Origin: Dyadobacter sp. CY323
Lineage (GTDB): Bacteria > Bacteroidota > Bacteroidia > Cytophagales > Spirosomataceae
Assembly: GCF_021390245.1 (NCBI RefSeq)
Contig: NZ_JAJUXH010000007.1
Span: 124,001-188,000 of the forward strand
Direction of reading: 5' to 3'
DNA length: 64,000 nt
Translations under genes and position numbers: made by a program
Notes under the pieces: model-generated
Databases searched by the model: none
What the model was told of the DNA's origin: nothing
Seen by the model: the letters and a program-made list of their open reading frames with translations, nothing else
Part shown: piece by piece, positions 1 to 8,053 of the stretch
Layout: each line of letters opens with the position of its first letter
Position numbering within the stretch: the first letter of the stretch is position 1

Positions 1-967
1 CCTTATATATGTAGAGCTGGATAACGGTTCGATCAAAAAAACATCCCTCGAAGCAGTCGCTTTTGGCTCGAAAGTTGCTGAAAAAATCGGTGAGAAAGCG
101 GTCGTTCTGGCCATTGGACATGCAGCTTCGGCTGAGCTGGAAAAAGCTGGTAATTATGGAGCTTCCAAAGTACTGCATGCCGCCGACGCGAAGCTTACGC
201 ACGAAAACGCAATGGCTTATGCCGATGTACTCGTGCAGGCGGCAAGCCAGGAGTCCAGCAAGGTGATCATTCTTGCAAAATCCGGATTGGGTGATGCACT
301 GGCTGCCCGCGCCGCTGCAAAACTTAAAGCGGGGATCGTTTCCGGCGTTACCGCTTTGCCTGAGATTGGTGACTCATTTCAGGTGACCCGAAGTATTTTT
401 ACCGGGAAAGCATTTGCTACAACTGAAATTAAATCAGATATCAAAATTCTGGTTGTCCGGAAGAATGCTATTGAAATCGACGACTCCCCGGTTTCGACCG
501 TACAAGCTGAGATTACCGCATTTACTCCACCGCTTCGCGACGAAGATTTCCAAGCAAGCGTGAGCAAGGTTGAGAAGGCCAGTTCCGAGCTGTCCCTGAC
601 GGAGGCGGAAATTATCGTTTCCGGCGGGCGTGGAATGAAAGGCCCTGAAAACTGGCAACCGCTGATCGACCTGGCAAAAGCGCTGGGAGCTGCGACCGGA
701 TGTTCCAAACCGGTTTCAGACCTCGACTGGCGCCCGCATCACGAACACATCGGACAGACGGGCATTAAAGTTGCCCCCAACTTATACATTGCCTGTGGCA
801 TTTCCGGGGCCATTCAGCATCTGGCTGGTGTTAACGGTTCCAAGTGCATCGTCGTCATTAATAAAGATCCGGAAGCGCCTTTTTTCAAAGCCGCCGACTA
901 TGGAATAATCGGTGACGTATTTGAAATATTGCCAAAACTGACCGAAGCTGCAAAAAGCTTAAAATAG
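1..967 (+). CDS. etfA: Electron transfer flavoprotein subunit alpha (5' truncated by window edge)
   Basis: The frame is open from base 2 and reads LIYVELDNGSIKKTSLEA, the usual second strand of EtfA, so only a few N-terminal residues lie outside the window. EtfA carries FAD in the EtfAB heterodimer, which passes electrons from acyl-CoA and other dehydrogenases to the quinone pool. The C-terminal FAD domain is clear: GGRGMKGPENW, then the SKPVSDLDW and GQTG stretches, then NLYIACGISGAIQHLAG and NKDPEAPFFKAADYGIIGD. This is the family's standard order and the protein is full length apart from the edge. An etfB partner would be expected just upstream, outside the window. An internal ATG at 212 is not the start, because family homology continues upstream of it. 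Confidence 0.96.
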   Translation, partial: LIYVELDNGSIKKTSLEAVAFGSKVAEKIGEKAVVLAIGHAASAELEKAGNYGASKVLHAADAKLTHENAMAYADVLVQAASQESSKVIILAKSGLGDALAARAAAKLKAGIVSGVTALPEIGDSFQVTRSIFTGKAFATTEIKSDIKILVVRKNAIEIDDSPVSTVQAEITAFTPPLRDEDFQASVSKVEKASSELSLTEAEIIVSGGRGMKGPENWQPLIDLAKALGAATGCSKPVSDLDWRPHHEHIGQTGIKVAPNLYIACGISGAIQHLAGVNGSKCIVVINKDPEAPFFKAADYGIIGDVFEILPKLTEAAKSLK

Positions 968-1090
968 GCAATTTTCTCGCTTTTTAATTTAAATGCAATA
1001 TTTCGAAGCAGGCTCAAATTTAAAAATAGCTTATAAATCAGTTCTTTAAGCCGTTTTACTTTCACCAGACCTGAGGTAACACGATTCTTG

Positions 1091-1134
1091 ACCCGTACCG
1101 TATTTTTTTATGCAGTACGGGTTATTTATTTTTG
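1091..1134 (+). terminator. Hairpin with T-rich tail, overlapping a possible -7 promoter box
   Basis: ACCCGTAC (1091-1098) pairs perfectly with GTACGGGT (1115-1122) over a 16-nt loop and is followed by a T-rich run, as in an intrinsic terminator for etfA. The tail also contains TATTTTTG (1127-1134), an exact match to the Bacteroidota -7 consensus TAnnTTTG, which could start the next gene. No well-spaced -33 TTG was found, so the promoter reading is weaker than the terminator reading. Confidence 0.5.
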
Positions 1135-1253
1135 CAACTTCAATTCCGCGAGGCCTGTTTGGCAAGATGGAACACTTTGAAAAATTTGCTTGTTAATGCC
1201 TTGAAAATCAGCAAGTATTCATCACTACTGTCAATCATACCTGCACATTCTGT

Positions 1254-1853
1254 TTGAACGTGAAAAAAATTAAGTTAGAAATTCTGGGGCTTTCGCCCAG
1301 CCAATCTCAGGCCGGTTCTTTTGCTTTGGTGCTGGGAGAAGAATCCGGCAACCGTCGCTTGCCGATCATCATTGGTGTATTCGAAGCCCAGGCGATTGCG
1401 GTTCAGATCGAAAATATTGTCCCTAATCGTCCCATGACGCATGATTTGTTCAAATCATTCGCCGATGGAATGAATTACACGTTGAAAGAAATTGTCATCT
1501 CTGATCTGAAAGAAGGGATTTTTTACGCAAAGATCATTTGCACGGATTCGCTCCGGCAGGTGGAAATTGATGCACGTCCCTCCGACGCAATAGCGATCGG
1601 GCTGCGTTTTGCCATTCCTATTTACACTTACGAAGCTATTTTATCCGAAGCCGGAATCGTTTCCAGCTCGCTGACTGAGGACGAAGAAGATGATGACGAA
1701 ACGGTTCGCGAGACTGTGAAAGCATCCGGTTCGAAAGATCAGTTACGTGACCTCCCATTCGACGAGCTACAACGAATGCTCGACGATGCGCTTGCAAAAG
1801 AAGACTACGAAAAAGCAGCCAAGATCCGCGACGAAATGGGCCGCAGGAACTGA
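1254..1853 (+). CDS. Bifunctional nuclease family (DUF151) protein with C-terminal UVR domain
   Basis: Residues 1-130 match the BFN/DUF151 fold: an N-terminal strand KKIKLEILGLSPSQSQ, then LVLGEESGNRRLPIIIGVFEAQAIA and DARPSDAIAIGLRF, the family's best conserved segments. An acidic linker (about 141-150, DEEDDDE) leads to a UVR motif (about 160-199: LPFDELQRMLDDALAKEDYE, then AAKIRDEM) like those in UvrB/UvrC and ClpC that mediate protein-protein contacts. This pairing is common in Bacteroidota. The exact role is not settled; DUF151 members in other organisms have reported DNase/RNase activity. The start is TTG 1254 or GTG 1260; there is no in-frame ATG before the conserved region. Confidence 0.88.
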   Translation: MNVKKIKLEILGLSPSQSQAGSFALVLGEESGNRRLPIIIGVFEAQAIAVQIENIVPNRPMTHDLFKSFADGMNYTLKEIVISDLKEGIFYAKIICTDSLRQVEIDARPSDAIAIGLRFAIPIYTYEAILSEAGIVSSSLTEDEEDDDETVRETVKASGSKDQLRDLPFDELQRMLDDALAKEDYEKAAKIRDEMGRRN

Positions 1854-1887
1854 CCAAGCAACTTTGTTAAGTTAAAAATAGTTAAGG

Positions 1888-1910
1888 AAGCCCTCTAATT
1901 GGGCTTTTTT
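1888..1910 (+). terminator. Intrinsic terminator after the BFN/UVR gene
   Basis: AAGCCC (1888-1893) and GGGCTT (1901-1906) form a 6-bp stem with a 7-nt loop, followed directly by T4. It lies 35 bases past the stop codon and separates this gene from the ftsX cluster. Confidence 0.7.
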
Positions 1911-1924
1911 GAATTATAAATCCT

Positions 1925-1932
1925 TATTTTTG
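1925..1932 (+). promoter_or_regulatory. Candidate -7 box for the ftsX cluster
   Basis: TATTTTTG matches the Bacteroidota -7 consensus TAnnTTTG exactly, 53 bases before the ftsX ATG and just after the preceding terminator. A TTTTG upstream (1907-1911) is only 13 bases away, shorter than the usual -33/-7 spacing, so the upstream element is uncertain. Confidence 0.45.
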
Positions 1933-1985
1933 CCACACCTCGTTTTCCCGAACTTCAAGTAACATAAGCGAAATCGTACGCTCTC

Positions 1986-2864
1986 ATGCCTAAAAAAAAG
2001 AAGATTGGAAGTTACCCGAATGCAATGATCGTCATGAGCCTCACGGCTGCATTGTTCCTCATCGGCTTTTGCGGACTACTTGTCATTCAATCGAAAAAGC
2101 TGGTTTCCATCATTCGGCAAAATATTGAGGTAAGGGTATTTTTAGACAAGGAAGTAAACAAAGCGGGACAAGATTCGATCTTACAGGCTATCCAGTCAAA
2201 ACCCTTCGTATTAGCTTCCACCGAAGTGAAACCCATCATTTTTGTTTCAAAAGAAGAAGCCGCGAAAGAATTTATAGAAGGTACCAAGGAGGATTTTGTA
2301 AATTTTCTTGGAGAAAACCCACTTCGCAACAGCTATCGCGTCAAGATCCACGAGGATTACTTCGAAGAAGCCAAATTGCAGCAAATCAAAAAAGACATTG
2401 AGCAGATCAAAGGCGTGTATGAAGTGGTGTATCAGGAAGATCTCGCGGATAACATCAACCGGAACGTTACAAAAATCTACATTGTACTTGCCAGCTTTGC
2501 GCTGGTGATGCTGATTATCATCGTGTTGCTGGTGAATAACACCATTAAACTTGCCATTTATTCCCAGCGTTTCCTGATCCGGAGTATGCAGCTTGTAGGC
2601 GCAACCAATGGCTTTATCCAGCGTCCATATGTACTGCGGGGAGCCATTCAGGGGCTCGTGGGAGGCGTTCTTGCCGGGATCCTGCTTATTGTTTTGCAAC
2701 AGATCGCGGTACGCAATGTAGAAGGTCTTGCAATGCTGCAGGAATATGAAAAAATTGCTTTTCTTATCCTGGCAGTCCTTTCGCTCGGCATTTTAATCGG
2801 AATTTCAAGTACTTATCAATCCCTGGCGCGCTACCTGAGAATGGCGCTGGACGATCTGTACTGA
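1986..2864 (+). CDS. ftsX: Cell-division ABC transporter permease FtsX
   Basis: The 292-residue length is usual for FtsX. There is one N-terminal membrane segment (about 13-34), a periplasmic domain of about 130 residues, and three C-terminal membrane segments (about 165-187, 215-240, 255-275). The family signature QRFLIRSMQLVGATNGFIQ, following the second membrane segment, is present. FtsX works with the ATPase FtsE in the inner membrane to control septal peptidoglycan hydrolases. ftsE is not adjacent, which is common in Bacteroidota. It is the first gene of a compact run with DUF3098, uppP, truB and ribF, an arrangement I recall from other members of the phylum. Confidence 0.95.
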   Translation: MPKKKKIGSYPNAMIVMSLTAALFLIGFCGLLVIQSKKLVSIIRQNIEVRVFLDKEVNKAGQDSILQAIQSKPFVLASTEVKPIIFVSKEEAAKEFIEGTKEDFVNFLGENPLRNSYRVKIHEDYFEEAKLQQIKKDIEQIKGVYEVVYQEDLADNINRNVTKIYIVLASFALVMLIIIVLLVNNTIKLAIYSQRFLIRSMQLVGATNGFIQRPYVLRGAIQGLVGGVLAGILLIVLQQIAVRNVEGLAMLQEYEKIAFLILAVLSLGILIGISSTYQSLARYLRMALDDLY

Positions 2865-2905
2865 TCATATCAAGTTCAACGAGTTAAAAGAAAACAGATA
2901 CGAAT

Positions 2906-3121
2906 ATGAGCAGCAAAAAAGAAGAACTTCCTTTTTCTTCATCCAATTACACCGTGATGCTGGTCGGCATTGCGTTAATTCTGGCGGGTTTCCTGATCAT
3001 GGCATTCGATAGCGAAGAATTTGGTTTCGGATTCCTTGGATTGACACTTGGCCCCATAGTTACGGTTTTAGGCTTTATCGTTGAGTTTTGGGCGATCTTA
3101 CGTAAACCCAGTAATTCATGA
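2906..3121 (+). CDS. DUF3098 small membrane protein
   Basis: This 71-residue protein has two hydrophobic segments (about 15-33 and 41-64). The [20 protein letters not shown] opening and [20 protein letters not shown] block are typical of DUF3098, a Bacteroidota inner-membrane family of unknown function. Its stop overlaps the uppP start in an ATGA arrangement (3118-3121), implying translational coupling. Its constant position between ftsX and uppP suggests a link to the cell envelope, but that is inference. Confidence 0.9.
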   Translation: MSSKKEELPFSSSNYTVMLVGIALILAGFLIMAFDSEEFGFGFLGLTLGPIVTVLGFIVEFWAILRKPSNS

Positions 3122-3897
3122 GCATCTGGCAGGCCATCATTTTAGCAATTGTTGAAGGTATTACTGAGTTTTTGCCCGTTTCTTCTACCGGCCACATGAT
3201 TATCGCTTCCTCATTCATGGGGATCAGTCATCTGGAATTTACCAAAATGTTCACGGTTAATATTCAGTTCGGCGCCATTCTCTCCGTGCTGGTTTTATAC
3301 TGGAAACGCTTTTTCCAAAGCACAGACTTCTATTTTAAGCTTTTTATCGCCTTTTTGCCGGCCGCTGTCATTGGTTTTTTATTAAATGACTTTATAGACG
3401 CATTGCTTGAAAACGTAATCGTAGTTGCCATTTCGTTGCTGGTTGGCGGTATCATCCTTCTTTTCATCGACCGGATCACCAATGATGACACCAGCGAAAA
3501 GGAAATTACGTATCTGACCGCATTAAAGATCGGGTTCTTCCAGTGCATTGCGATGATCCCGGGTGTATCACGGTCTGCATCTACCATCATCGGCGGGATG
3601 CTTCAGGGACTTTCGAGAAAACAGGCGGCTGAATTCTCATTTTTTCTTGCAGTTCCAACAATGGCAGCCGCAGGTGGTTATAAGCTACTCAAAACCTACG
3701 ATACGATCAAGTCCGAAGATATTCAGACCTTGCTGATCGGTAATCTGGTCGCATTTGTGGTAGCGATGCTGGCGATTAAATTTTTTATCAGCTTTCTGAC
3801 CAAGTATGGTTTCAAAGTGTTTGGCTACTACCGCATTATCCTGGGACTGATCCTGCTGGGCCTATTGGCGTCCGGTTATAAACTGGATATTGTATAA
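3118..3897 (+). CDS. uppP: Undecaprenyl-diphosphatase UppP (BacA)
   Basis: UppP dephosphorylates undecaprenyl diphosphate to recycle the lipid carrier for peptidoglycan and other surface polymers. The two catalytic motifs are intact: [14 protein letters not shown] near residues 13-26, and [20 protein letters not shown] in the middle of the protein. The protein is 259 residues, very hydrophobic, with about seven or eight membrane segments and normal length. It is coupled to the DUF3098 gene by a 4-base overlap. Confidence 0.97.
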   Translation: MSIWQAIILAIVEGITEFLPVSSTGHMIIASSFMGISHLEFTKMFTVNIQFGAILSVLVLYWKRFFQSTDFYFKLFIAFLPAAVIGFLLNDFIDALLENVIVVAISLLVGGIILLFIDRITNDDTSEKEITYLTALKIGFFQCIAMIPGVSRSASTIIGGMLQGLSRKQAAEFSFFLAVPTMAAAGGYKLLKTYDTIKSEDIQTLLIGNLVAFVVAMLAIKFFISFLTKYGFKVFGYYRIILGLILLGLLASGYKLDIV

Positions 3898-3930
3898 CAA
3901 ATCCACGCCGGTCCTCTTAAACCTCATGAT

Positions 3931-4632
3931 TTGAATACCGAAAACAACATACCAGACGAAGGTGAAGTCATTCTCATTGACAAGCCTCTGACCTGGACAT
4001 CATTTGACGTTGCGAACAAGCTTAAACGCGCCTGCAAATTCAAAAAAATTGGCCATGCCGGAACTCTGGATCCGCTGGCAACCGGTTTGCTCATACTTTG
4101 TACCGGCAAAAAAACCAAACAGATAGATACCTATCAGGCGCAGGAAAAGGAATATACCGGCACCTTTGTATTAGGAAAAACCACTCCCTCCGTCGACCTG
4201 GAAACCGAGTTTGACGCCGAATATCCTACCGCGCACATTACTCCCGAAGTACTTGAAAATGCCCGTTTGCAGCTCACCGGGATGATCGAGCAAATCCCGC
4301 CGATCTATTCCGCGGTGCGTGTAGATGGCGAGCGGCTTTACAAAAAAGCACGGCGCGGTGAGGTGGTTGAGATCAAGAAACGCAGTGTCGAAGTTTCTCT
4401 TTTTGAAATCGAAAGCCAGCATTTTCCTGCCATCGATTTTAGGATCATTTGTTCAAAAGGTACTTATATTCGCAGTATGGTTCGCGATTTTGGCCAGTTA
4501 GCAGGAAGCGGTGCGTATCTAAAAACGCTATGCAGGACACGTATCGGGGCTTTCGAACTGTCAAATGCCTGGAATCTCACGGATTTCATCCATCAAAAAA
4601 GAGTAGAGTTGAAGTTAGAAGTTGACGAATGA
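3931..4632 (+). CDS. truB: tRNA pseudouridine(55) synthase TruB
   Basis: TruB makes pseudouridine-55 in the T-loop of tRNAs. The catalytic aspartate lies in GHAGTLDPLATGLL (D47), with the downstream YTGTFVLGKTTPSVDLE, IPPIYSAVRVDGERLYKKAR and CSKGTYIRSMVRDFG motifs all present. At 233 residues it lacks a C-terminal PUA-like extension, as in other short Bacteroidota forms. The start is TTG 3931; an ATG at 3926 is out of frame and stops after two codons. The gene overlaps ribF by 4 bases. Confidence 0.96.
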   Translation: MNTENNIPDEGEVILIDKPLTWTSFDVANKLKRACKFKKIGHAGTLDPLATGLLILCTGKKTKQIDTYQAQEKEYTGTFVLGKTTPSVDLETEFDAEYPTAHITPEVLENARLQLTGMIEQIPPIYSAVRVDGERLYKKARRGEVVEIKKRSVEVSLFEIESQHFPAIDFRIICSKGTYIRSMVRDFGQLAGSGAYLKTLCRTRIGAFELSNAWNLTDFIHQKRVELKLEVDE

Positions 4633-5555
4633 ATATATACCACAGCCTGGATTCCTTTGAAAGACTGGAAAATGGCGTCGTAACCAGTGGCACCTTTGAC
4701 GGCGTGCATTTGGGACATAAAAAAATCCTTTCCCGTCTCATTGAAATCAGTGAACAATCGGGAGGCGAATCGGTCGTACTTACATTCTGGCCACATCCAC
4801 GTATGGTGGTTTCAGAAGATAGCCAGGATCTGCAGTTGCTTTCCACGATCGATGAAAAAATCGAACTGTTCGCTGAGTTAGGGATCAAGCACCTCGCCAT
4901 CGTTCCGTTTACCCGCGCGTTCTCAGAGCTGTCATCCGACGAATTTATCCAGCAAATCCTTCTCGATCGCATTGGTACCAAAAAGCTGGTAATCGGCTAC
5001 GATCACCGGTTTGGACGCAACCGCGAAGGCAGCTTTGAGTTTTTACAAAACAACGGTCCGAAATACGGTTTTGAGGTAGAGGAAATTCCCCGCGCCGACA
5101 TTGAGAATATGGCGATAAGCTCATCCAGGATACGTAAATCACTGGTTACCGGCCACATTCAGGAAGCAAATGAGCTTCTGGGAAGATCTTATACTTTGTC
5201 GGGAACCGTAGTGAAAGGCAAACAACTCGGACGCACAATTGGCTTTCCGACTGCAAACCTTCACCTCCACGAATCGTACAAGCTGGTGCCGATGAACGGC
5301 GTTTACATTATCTACGCGACGCATCAGGAAAACCGGTACAAAGGAATGCTCAACATCGGTGTGAGGCCCACTGTTGACGGTACTACAAGAACAATTGAAG
5401 CGCATCTGTTTGATTTTGACCAGGAAATATATGGGGAGGACCTGAAACTTGAACTCGTCAGCTATTTGCGTCCTGAACAGAGGTTTGACGGATTGGATAT
5501 GCTGGTGAAACAGATCAACCTCGACAAAGCAAATACATTGAGCTATTTCGCATAA
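4629..5555 (+). CDS. ribF: Bifunctional riboflavin kinase / FAD synthetase RibF
   Basis: RibF converts riboflavin to FMN and then FAD in the cytoplasm. The N-terminal nucleotidyltransferase domain (about 1-170) shows SGTFDGVHLGHKKIL and the FGRNREGSFEFL and SSSRIRKSL motifs. The C-terminal flavokinase domain (about 180-305) shows GRTIGFPTANLHL, NGVYIIYA and NIGVRPTVDG. At 308 residues it is full length. It shares an ATGA start/stop overlap with truB; the truB-ribF pairing is widespread in bacteria. Confidence 0.97.
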   Translation: MNIYHSLDSFERLENGVVTSGTFDGVHLGHKKILSRLIEISEQSGGESVVLTFWPHPRMVVSEDSQDLQLLSTIDEKIELFAELGIKHLAIVPFTRAFSELSSDEFIQQILLDRIGTKKLVIGYDHRFGRNREGSFEFLQNNGPKYGFEVEEIPRADIENMAISSSRIRKSLVTGHIQEANELLGRSYTLSGTVVKGKQLGRTIGFPTANLHLHESYKLVPMNGVYIIYATHQENRYKGMLNIGVRPTVDGTTRTIEAHLFDFDQEIYGEDLKLELVSYLRPEQRFDGLDMLVKQINLDKANTLSYFA

Positions 5556-5582
5556 GTAAGCAATCTATATTAACGACTTAAG

Positions 5583-5617
5583 AAAGCGTGTCTACCCGGG
5601 CACGCTTTTATTGTTTT
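5583..5617 (+). terminator. Strong intrinsic terminator after ribF
   Basis: AAAGCGTG (5583-5590) pairs with CACGCTTT (5601-5608) in a perfect 8-bp stem with a 10-nt loop, followed by a T-rich tail. It marks the end of the ftsX-ribF transcription unit. Confidence 0.85.
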
Positions 5618-5678
5618 TGAATGCGGGTAAATTGCCCTCGTCTTTCAAAACGGCCGGATAGTGGCCAAATGCAATCTT

Positions 5679-7061
5679 ATGACACATTATGACGCCATTG
5701 TAATCGGCTCGGGCCAGGCTGGTACTCCCCTATCCAAAAAGCTCGCTGCTGCCGGATTTAAAACCGCATTGATCGAAAAGCGCTGGCTCGGCGGTACGTG
5801 CGTGAACGACGGATGCTCGCCCAGTAAAACCATGATCGCGTCGGCAAAAGCAGCCTGGTCTGCGGAACACAATAAAAGTCTTGGCGTTGAACCTGGTGCC
5901 ATCACGATTGACTTTAAAACCATTCTAGGACGTAAGAATAAGGTCGTAAATACCATGCGCTCAAATCTGGAAAAAGGAATTGGTGAAACAAAAAATCTTG
6001 ATCTGATTGAAGGAACGGCCATTTTTACGGATAAAAAAGAAATAACTGTCACTTTAAATGATGGTGGCAGCGCCGTTTTGACAGCCGACTTATTTTTCCT
6101 GAACACCGGCGAAACGCCTGCAATCCCGGATATCGAAGGAATCAAAGATATTGATTATCATACCTCCACCACAATCCTGGACATTGAAGAAATACCCGAA
6201 CATTTGCTGATACTTGGAAGCGGTTATATCGGATTGGAATTTGGTCAGATGTTCCGTCGGTTTGGTAGCAATGTTACCATTCTGGAACCTTCCGGGCGGA
6301 TTCTTAAAAAAGAAGATGAGGATATTGCGGAAGAGATAACTAAAATTCTGGCCGAAGAAGGTATTCAGATTGAAACCGGGAGTAAAGCCATCGCGTTTGC
6401 AAAGCAGAGCGGCCAAATTACTGCCCGCATTGAAAAGGAAGGTAAAACAACATCGCTGAATTGCTCTCACGTGCTGGTTGCCACGGGCCGGAAACCTCAG
6501 ACAGACAATCTCGGACTTAATGTGGCAGGTGTCGAAATCGATGAAAAAGGGTATGTAAAAGTTAATGACAAACTCGAAACTTCTGCGGCAGGAATTTTTG
6601 CATTAGGAGATATGAAAGGCGGACCGGCATTTACGCACATTTCGTACGACGACTACCGCATTGTGGCCAGCAATGTTATTGATAAAAAAGCAGCGTCGAT
6701 AACGGATCGCATCGTTCCATATTGTATGTTTATCGATCCGCAACTCGGGCGCGTTGGGATCACCGAACAGGAAGCGAAGGAACAAGGCATTGAGATTAAA
6801 GTGGCTGCCATTAAAAACGATTCGGTGGCGCGCGCCATTGAAACGGGCGATGAGCGTGGGATGATGAAGGCCATTGTGGATGCCAAATCCGGCAAAATAC
6901 TCGGCGCGTCCGTACTTGCCGAGCAGGGCGGCGAAATAGCTACGCTTTTGCAGGTGGCCATGATGGGCGGGCTAACTTATGAGCAGATCCGGGACGCTGC
7001 ATTTGCACACCCGACTTACGCCGAGTCCCTGAACAACCTGTTTATGACGCTTGACGAATAA
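5679..7061 (+). CDS. FAD-dependent pyridine nucleotide-disulfide oxidoreductase (mercuric reductase / Lpd-like)
   Basis: From ATG 5679 the protein is 460 residues: an FAD-binding GSGQAG motif (about 10-15), the redox-active disulfide GGTCVNDGCSPSKT (C41 and C46), an NAD(P)-binding GSGYIGLEFG motif in the second Rossmann domain, ATGRKP, and a dimerisation domain ending in AFAHPTYAE with the catalytic His-Glu pair. It belongs to the class I disulfide reductases. It lacks the N-terminal metal-binding domain and C-terminal cysteine pair of true MerA, so reduction of mercury should not be assumed. It stands directly upstream of the EgtUV/EgtBD-like genes (35 bases to the ATPase), which makes a low-molecular-weight thiol or disulfide substrate worth testing. 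A GTG at 5661 would add six residues, but the ATG fits the family better. Confidence 0.9.
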   Translation: MTHYDAIVIGSGQAGTPLSKKLAAAGFKTALIEKRWLGGTCVNDGCSPSKTMIASAKAAWSAEHNKSLGVEPGAITIDFKTILGRKNKVVNTMRSNLEKGIGETKNLDLIEGTAIFTDKKEITVTLNDGGSAVLTADLFFLNTGETPAIPDIEGIKDIDYHTSTTILDIEEIPEHLLILGSGYIGLEFGQMFRRFGSNVTILEPSGRILKKEDEDIAEEITKILAEEGIQIETGSKAIAFAKQSGQITARIEKEGKTTSLNCSHVLVATGRKPQTDNLGLNVAGVEIDEKGYVKVNDKLETSAAGIFALGDMKGGPAFTHISYDDYRIVASNVIDKKAASITDRIVPYCMFIDPQLGRVGITEQEAKEQGIEIKVAAIKNDSVARAIETGDERGMMKAIVDAKSGKILGASVLAEQGGEIATLLQVAMMGGLTYEQIRDAAFAHPTYAESLNNLFMTLDE

Positions 7062-7096
7062 ATCCTAAGTAAACAACCCATTCAGAACCACTGCGC

Positions 7097-8053
7097 ATGA
7101 TCGTTGCAGACAACATCAGAAAGGATTTTCGGGAAATTAAGGCAGTAAGAAATATTTCTTTTGAGGTGAAAAGAGGAGAAACCATGGTTTTGCTAGGTAC
7201 CAGCGGCTGCGGCAAAACCACTACCCTCAAAATGCTCAACCGGCTGATAGAGGCCAGTTCCGGAAAAATTACGATCGATGGAAAAGATATTTTTCAGGAA
7301 CGGCCGGAAAAGCTTCGACGTACAATCGGATACGTTTCCCAGAACAACGGACTATTCCCTCATTTCACAGTTTCTGAAAACATCGCAATCATCCCAAAAT
7401 TGCTGCATTGGACGAAATCTGACATTCAGACCAAAACGGAAGCATTACTGGCGCAGTTAAAAATACCTTGGGAAGAGTACGCACACAAGTACCCGGATGA
7501 GCTGAGTGGGGGACAAAAACAGCGCGTGGCAGTTGCCCGGGCGCTCATTGCGGATGCTCCTGTTTTGTTAATGGACGAACCTTTCGGTGCGCTGGACCCC
7601 GTCACCCGCGCGGGCATACGAACCGAATTTACCCAGCTGCCCGAATTGAAACGAAAAACCATTGTGCTGGTCACCCACGACATTCAGGAAGCGCTTGAAC
7701 TTGGCGACAAGATTTGTTTAATGGACCAGGGTGAAATTGTGCAGTCGGGTACTGCGAGGGATTTACTCATGAAACCGGTTAATGATTTTGTTAAAGCATT
7801 TTTTGAAAGCCAAAGACTCTATCTTGAATTAAAATCATTGTCATTCAACGACATATGGGAGCTTTTACCTCATGCTGACGATTTATCAGGTCCGGTTCTT
7901 TGGAGCAATGAAACCTTGTGGAAAGGAATGGAATATCTTTCAGAACAGAAAAAAACTCAACTGGTCGTCGTAGATAAAATCAATCAAATTCACAAAAAAG
8001 TGACGCTGGCAAACTTGCAGGAGTCGCTCAACCGGTTCAAATACAACCTATAA
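7097..8053 (+). CDS. ABC transporter ATPase, OpuCA/EgtV type
   Basis: This is the cytoplasmic ATPase of a quaternary-ammonium-type importer. Walker A GTSGCGKTT (34-42), the Q-loop YVSQNNGLFPHFTV, signature LSGGQKQRVAVARAL, Walker B LLMDEPFGALD and the switch LVTHD are all intact. After the ATPase core (about 1-240) there is a shorter tail with one weak CBS-like unit, whereas OpuCA proteins usually have two CBS domains. The last base of its stop is the first base of the permease start. Position next to egtB and egtD suggests transport of ergothioneine, hercynine or another betaine, but glycine betaine or choline cannot be ruled out. Confidence 0.9.
   Translation: MIVADNIRKDFREIKAVRNISFEVKRGETMVLLGTSGCGKTTTLKMLNRLIEASSGKITIDGKDIFQERPEKLRRTIGYVSQNNGLFPHFTVSENIAIIPKLLHWTKSDIQTKTEALLAQLKIPWEEYAHKYPDELSGGQKQRVAVARALIADAPVLLMDEPFGALDPVTRAGIRTEFTQLPELKRKTIVLVTHDIQEALELGDKICLMDQGEIVQSGTARDLLMKPVNDFVKAFFESQRLYLELKSLSFNDIWELLPHADDLSGPVLWSNETLWKGMEYLSEQKKTQLVVVDKINQIHKKVTLANLQESLNRFKYNL

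Noticed and set aside
5661-7061. GTG 5661 as the start of the disulfide reductase and the name mercuric reductase
   Set aside because: ATG 5679 begins exactly at the family N-terminus, and metal-binding parts of MerA are absent.
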